24,150 nt of DNA from positions 5,182,026 through 5,206,175 of the forward strand of contig PJRA01000263.1 in assembly GCA_016987375.1 (NCBI GenBank), read 5' to 3'. This DNA is from Brachionus koreanus (Eukaryota > Rotifera > Eurotatoria > Ploima > Brachionidae). Below the pieces are notes generated by a model, which saw nothing but the letters and a program-made list of their open reading frames with translations, ran no database searches and was not told where the DNA came from. Made by a program: the position numbers and the translations under genes. Below, piece after piece: positions 20,252 to 24,150 of this stretch (the stretch's first letter is position 1; every line of letters begins with the position of its first letter).

Positions 20252-23056
20252 AATCTTGAAATAAATAATTTTTTTTTTTTAAGTTGAGATATATGATAAA
20301 GATAAATAGATGGTTTTGCTGATAAAAGTGTTAAACAATTTTCAAATATTTAGAACATACATGAATTTTATCAGAAAAATGTAGTGAAAATGATATTGTT
20401 TAATATTAAAAAAAAGAAATTTGTCATATCGATTTTTTCATTTTTTTTCTTCAAGATTAATTATTCCTGAAAAAAATGAAGGCGTTTAGAAAAAAAATTA
20501 AATTAACTTTGTTTATCATTATTTTCTTTTTTAAAACTTGAAAACTTGAATCTAAGCCATTGAAGTCACTTATTATTATTATAATAATAATATATAAAAA
20601 ATATCACAAGTATTTTGTTTATTCAAAAGAAAAATAATCGATTAGAACTAGCTAAATGTAAAAGTAATCCATAAGTATGTGTATAAATATAGAGTTTCAA
20701 ATTATCTTTGAAAGGGTACTAAAACAGCTTCCGGATTTATTTAAATGAAATTAAAATTTAAATACACTGTAATTTAAAATATTAATATTTGATGTCAATA
20801 AAACTGACTAAATTTACGACGCTTGAACATGGCAAAATTATTGATTTTTTAAAGCCTAAAAATTATTATTATAATTTTTTTCACTAAAATAAGTTTGTTT
20901 TAATGAATGTAGACATTGTAAAAACGATCTCTTTAACAGCTTCGATACTTTTTATCTATCATGACAATTTATTTTTTATGTAGTCAATTAAAGAAATAAA
21001 ATTTTTTTTCTCCTTTAAGAAAAAATTTATTTGAGTTTGAGTTTAGCTGCTTGAGATTAAAATTTAAAAAAAAATCAAAAATTTTTGCTTCATTTTTTGC
21101 TAAAACACTAATTTAACTTCAATTTATAAATTAAGAATTTTTTTTTTAAACTAAAAATCTATATAAAAACTGAATAAAAAAACATTTTTTATTAATTTTA
21201 TCTTGTAATTAATAATATCTTATTCATTTGAATTTATTATTTTATTAGCAATCTCCATCAAATAAATAATCTCAATCTCTCACATTTTTGATCCCAAAAT
21301 TTAAAATTGAAAAAGTTTTTTTCTTAAATTCTATTTATCAAAAGTAATTTTAAAAGAAATTTTGTAATAAAATAAGTGGTGAATTTTTAAGATAGTAATC
21401 GAGGGTAACATAAAAATAAGAATGAATGTTTGTTTTCTTTTTATAATTAAATTTAAAAGAATTGAATAAGTGGCTTATTTTAAGTCTAAATCTCAAGCTA
21501 AATGTTCAAATAAAAAAATAATCAATTGAAATACTAATATTACGGAAAAGTATTCATTTTTATTCAATATTGACTATTATTTCAATTTTTTTGGATTTTC
21601 TGATTATTTTATTTAAATTTGTTAGCAAATCCCTAATGTTTTTTCAAAAAATATTTATTCTAAAATAAGTAGAGATATAATTGAAAATATTAATACTTTA
21701 TGTGTTAGAAATAGCACCTGAACATGCATAACGCCAACTCAAAATTCCAAAGCAATCTCATAAAACAAACAAAAATATAGCTAAAAATTTTGCTAAAATC
21801 CACAAAATTTTGTTTTTTTTATTTATTTAATGATTGAATGAATTGTTTGAATCAGGTTGGATACTAAAAGGATGATGAAAAAATCTTTTAGTTTATAATA
21901 TTTTTATCAAATCCCCGTAATTGACGTAATTTTGAAAAAATAAACAAAAATACTAAAAAATACATTAGAAAATTATCATTAAATTCATTTTTATTCAGGT
22001 ATTTTTTAATTTTAAAAATGGCAATGTTAAAAATTTGGCTAATTTTTTACTCTATTTTGTGTATCAGTTTATTATTTTCATCATTAAAAAATAAAAATAA
22101 ATCTTTACTAATTATTTTTTTTAATCAAATTACTTAATAATATTATGTTTGATTATTGAAATTCTCAAACCTCTTATTTTGAAGATCAGAAAAAGATTTG
22201 ATTAATTATGTTCGTTTTTTTTTTACAACAGAAATTGCGATCTCAAAATAGAAGATTAGATTAGAAATTTAAGTTTTTCCTCAAAAAAGGCTTAAACATT
22301 CTTAAAAACAAAATTTTTGTTAAAATAAAACTTGCTATTTTTCAATACTTGAGTTTATTTTGTAGAGTAATTGCTTTAAAGATTTGAAGTATTCCAAAAC
22401 CAATTGAAATAAACTAATTAAAACTAAATCCATTGATCTTATTACGGGTTTTATTGAATTTGTTAAATAAGTTTAAATATTCATTGCAAACTTAACTTTT
22501 TTTTAAAGATTTGCCTTTAATTAATAGATTAAAATCAAATTTTTTATTTAAATTGAAAAAAAAAATTGAATTGAAAACTAAAGTAAATAAGGTAAATACA
22601 AAACTAAGGTAAATAAAAGCTAAAATTTTTTTAATAAAATTAAATCATTCAAAAATCAAATGTCAGTATTTCTGTTTATAAGAAAATCTTGTGAGTTCTT
22701 TAAATCTTTCACGTTTTTCCCGTCTTTATTTTGAAAGAAAATATATCTTTAAATAATTTAAAAAGATGCACGGAAAATTAGTTCAGACAACAAAGAAACA
22801 AAAATTTGTGCTTTTAATTGTTAACCAGACATATAATTAAGCTTTTAGTCATTTGGATATAGGCATTTTTGATTCACAATATCAAGATGATAAAGAATTT
22901 AGAAAGATCACAAAGAAAAAGTGTTAAAAAACATTTAAAGTATCTTAATAAAATTAAATTATTTCATTTAAATATCTTGGATTTTTTTCTTTTCTACTAA
23001 ATAACCAAGGTTTTTCATTTGTTATCTAAAAATTTTATTAATTATTATTGTTAACA
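20252..23056. other. AT-rich intergenic DNA upstream of PCSK2
   Basis: 2.8 kb with no ORF, exon or RNA gene that I can support. The first few hundred bases should hold the PCSK2 promoter and 5' UTR (minus strand). A 22-base perfect palindrome lies at 20571-20592. Confidence 0.55.
20571..20592. repeat. Perfect 22-bp palindrome of TAT/ATA trinucleotides
   Basis: TATTATTATTA followed by its exact reverse complement TAATAATAATA, about 320 bases upstream of the PCSK2 ATG. It is a simple-sequence inverted repeat that could extrude a hairpin; no binding site is implied. Confidence 0.6.
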
Positions 23057-23670
23057 TGTAAAGTAATTCATTTCGACAAAATGAAAGGCATAAATATACA
23101 CAAAAAAGCAACAGGAATGTTATACTAGTGACCACAGAGTGTGAAAGGGATCTTGGAGTGATGGTTTCATCTGATTTAAAATGGACCAGCCAAGTGAAAA
23201 GTGCTTGTGCGAAAGCGAGTAGGGTACTTGGAATTCTAAAGCGAACGTTTACAAGTAGAGAGAAAAGACTGGGGAAGAAGATTGAGAGGGGACTTGATTG
23301 AAATGTACAAATTATTGAATGGAATAGAAAAGATAAGCTTTGTCAAGAATCTAGTGAATAAATCAGAAAACAAGGGTCCAGCCGGAGCGTTAAGAGGAAA
23401 TAGAATCAGAGTCCAGAGAGAATTAGAAACGATTTTGCAGCTGCAGTAAGTGCCAGGCATGTATTTTTATCAAACAGAGTTGTTCCGCATTGGAATAAGT
23501 TGCCAGAAAATGTGGTGAAATTTAAGTCAACTGCTAATTTTAAAGACTTTAGATAAATTCAATGGAATCAGCTGCTACAGCTATACACGGCCAATCGACG
23601 GTGATGGGCTCAGACACTCTACATAATAGGTGTCGCAGCAAGCAACTAATACTACTACCACTAACATAAC
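23057..23670 (+). mobile_element. Degraded 3' end of a CR1/Jockey-type non-LTR retrotransposon
   Basis: Translation fragments in several frames match the end of a non-LTR reverse-transcriptase ORF. They are KVIHF (about 23060), ECERDLGVMVSSDLKW followed by ASRVLGILKRTF (23136-23250), EMYKLLNGIEK (23299-23331), RVQREL and then RHVFLSNRVVPHWNKLPENVV (23409-23518), and KFNGI (23555). Frame changes, an in-frame stop and a missing block between KRTF and the later KRG-like segment show that it is dead. The left break near 23057 is a 5' truncation. The 3' UTR ends in imperfect CTA/CCA/CTA trinucleotides at about 23646-23665, and the last 175 bases match the inverted stub at 11868-12023. ERDLGV...DLKW is typical of this superfamily; the exact clade is inferred. 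Confidence 0.9.
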
Positions 23671-24150
23671 ATTTCTTTAAATTTTAGTTTCATATTCATA
23701 TGATTCTAAGTTGTTTGTAAAAATACAGTTGTAATAATTAATTTTTTTATAAAAAAAATTTTTTATAATTTTCTCCTGCAAAAATTAAAAAATTAAAATT
23801 AAAATTAATATATTGATTTAAAAAAAATTAAAAATGATGCATAATTATTTTGATAATTAACTTTTTGTGTTTGAGTCAATTTTTTAATGCTTCAATTAAT
23901 AAATTAATTACAAAAATGCAATAGTAGTAAAAAAAACTAGAGCAATCGCGTCAGAGACGCCTTTTAGCAGTTTTAAAATATTGATCCAGCTTGTTTTTGA
24001 AATCGTTTTCGTTTTAAGACGAAACAACCTCGACAACAACTGGCAACTTTTGTTAGCTTTCGTTGCACTTTAACTAGTGTATTTTGATATTGTTTCGTGT
24101 TATAACTAAAAGAAAAACTGTGAATTCGATATGTGGCCGATTTTTTTCTT
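23671..24150. other. Right-edge intergenic DNA with an unexplained GC-richer patch
   Basis: 23671-23930 is plain A/T. From about 23936 to 24080 the base composition shifts and CG dinucleotides appear repeatedly. On the minus strand a frame is open from the window edge to about 23974 (TAA), with SYNTK...LVKVQRKLTKVASCC-like sequence and no domain that I recognise. It may be the end of an exon or mobile element continuing past 24150. Confidence 0.35.

Noticed and set aside
23236..23460. A 74-codon minus-strand frame
   Set aside because: It is antisense to the non-LTR reverse-transcriptase remnants, which have clear sense-strand motifs.

Overview
This is an AT-rich animal nuclear DNA window, with long A/T homopolymers and intergenic DNA close to 80% A+T. 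It holds spliced genes with canonical GT-AG introns, some only 46-59 bp long, together with metazoan-specific families. There are no operons, prokaryotic ribosome binding sites, rRNA, tRNA or CRISPR arrays. Extreme A+T content, very short introns and protostome-like protein sequence fit a small invertebrate; a monogonont rotifer such as Brachionus is my best guess, but it is an inference.

Layout, left to right. (1) 1-5199 is mostly AT-rich intergenic DNA with one unrecognised ORF (1085-1525, +). (2) 5200-7230 (+) is a three-exon gene for a 511-residue five-finger C2H2 transcription factor. It has two eh1-like repressor motifs, a Ser-rich N-terminal half and a very acidic tail; its finger sequence and exact eh1 heptamer point to the Fezf neighbourhood of the C2H2 family. 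(3) 7231-12598 is a gene-poor stretch holding a 3' stub of a non-LTR retrotransposon (11868-12023, -). (4) 12599-20251 (-) is a complete seven-exon gene for prohormone convertase 2 (PCSK2/amontillado type), 679 residues. It has signal peptide, prodomain with two basic cleavage sites, intact D/H/S catalytic triad, the PC2-specific oxyanion Asp and a P domain. (5) Inside its 2.8-kb first intron, on the opposite strand, sits an intronless gene for a 400-residue seven-helix, GPCR-like membrane protein (17518-18720, +). (6) 20252-24150 is intergenic, with a second degraded copy of the same non-LTR family (23057-23670, +) and an unexplained GC-richer patch at the right edge.

The genes form no pathway that the sequence shows directly. 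PC2 matures neuropeptide precursors in regulated secretory granules. The nested gene encodes a receptor-like protein, and Fezf-type factors act in neural patterning, so a neural or neuroendocrine theme is possible but only inferred. The best observations are the nested gene, the array of tiny introns beside two kilobase introns in PC2, the double eh1 motif of the zinc-finger protein, and two members of a non-LTR family sharing an unusual trinucleotide 3' tail.
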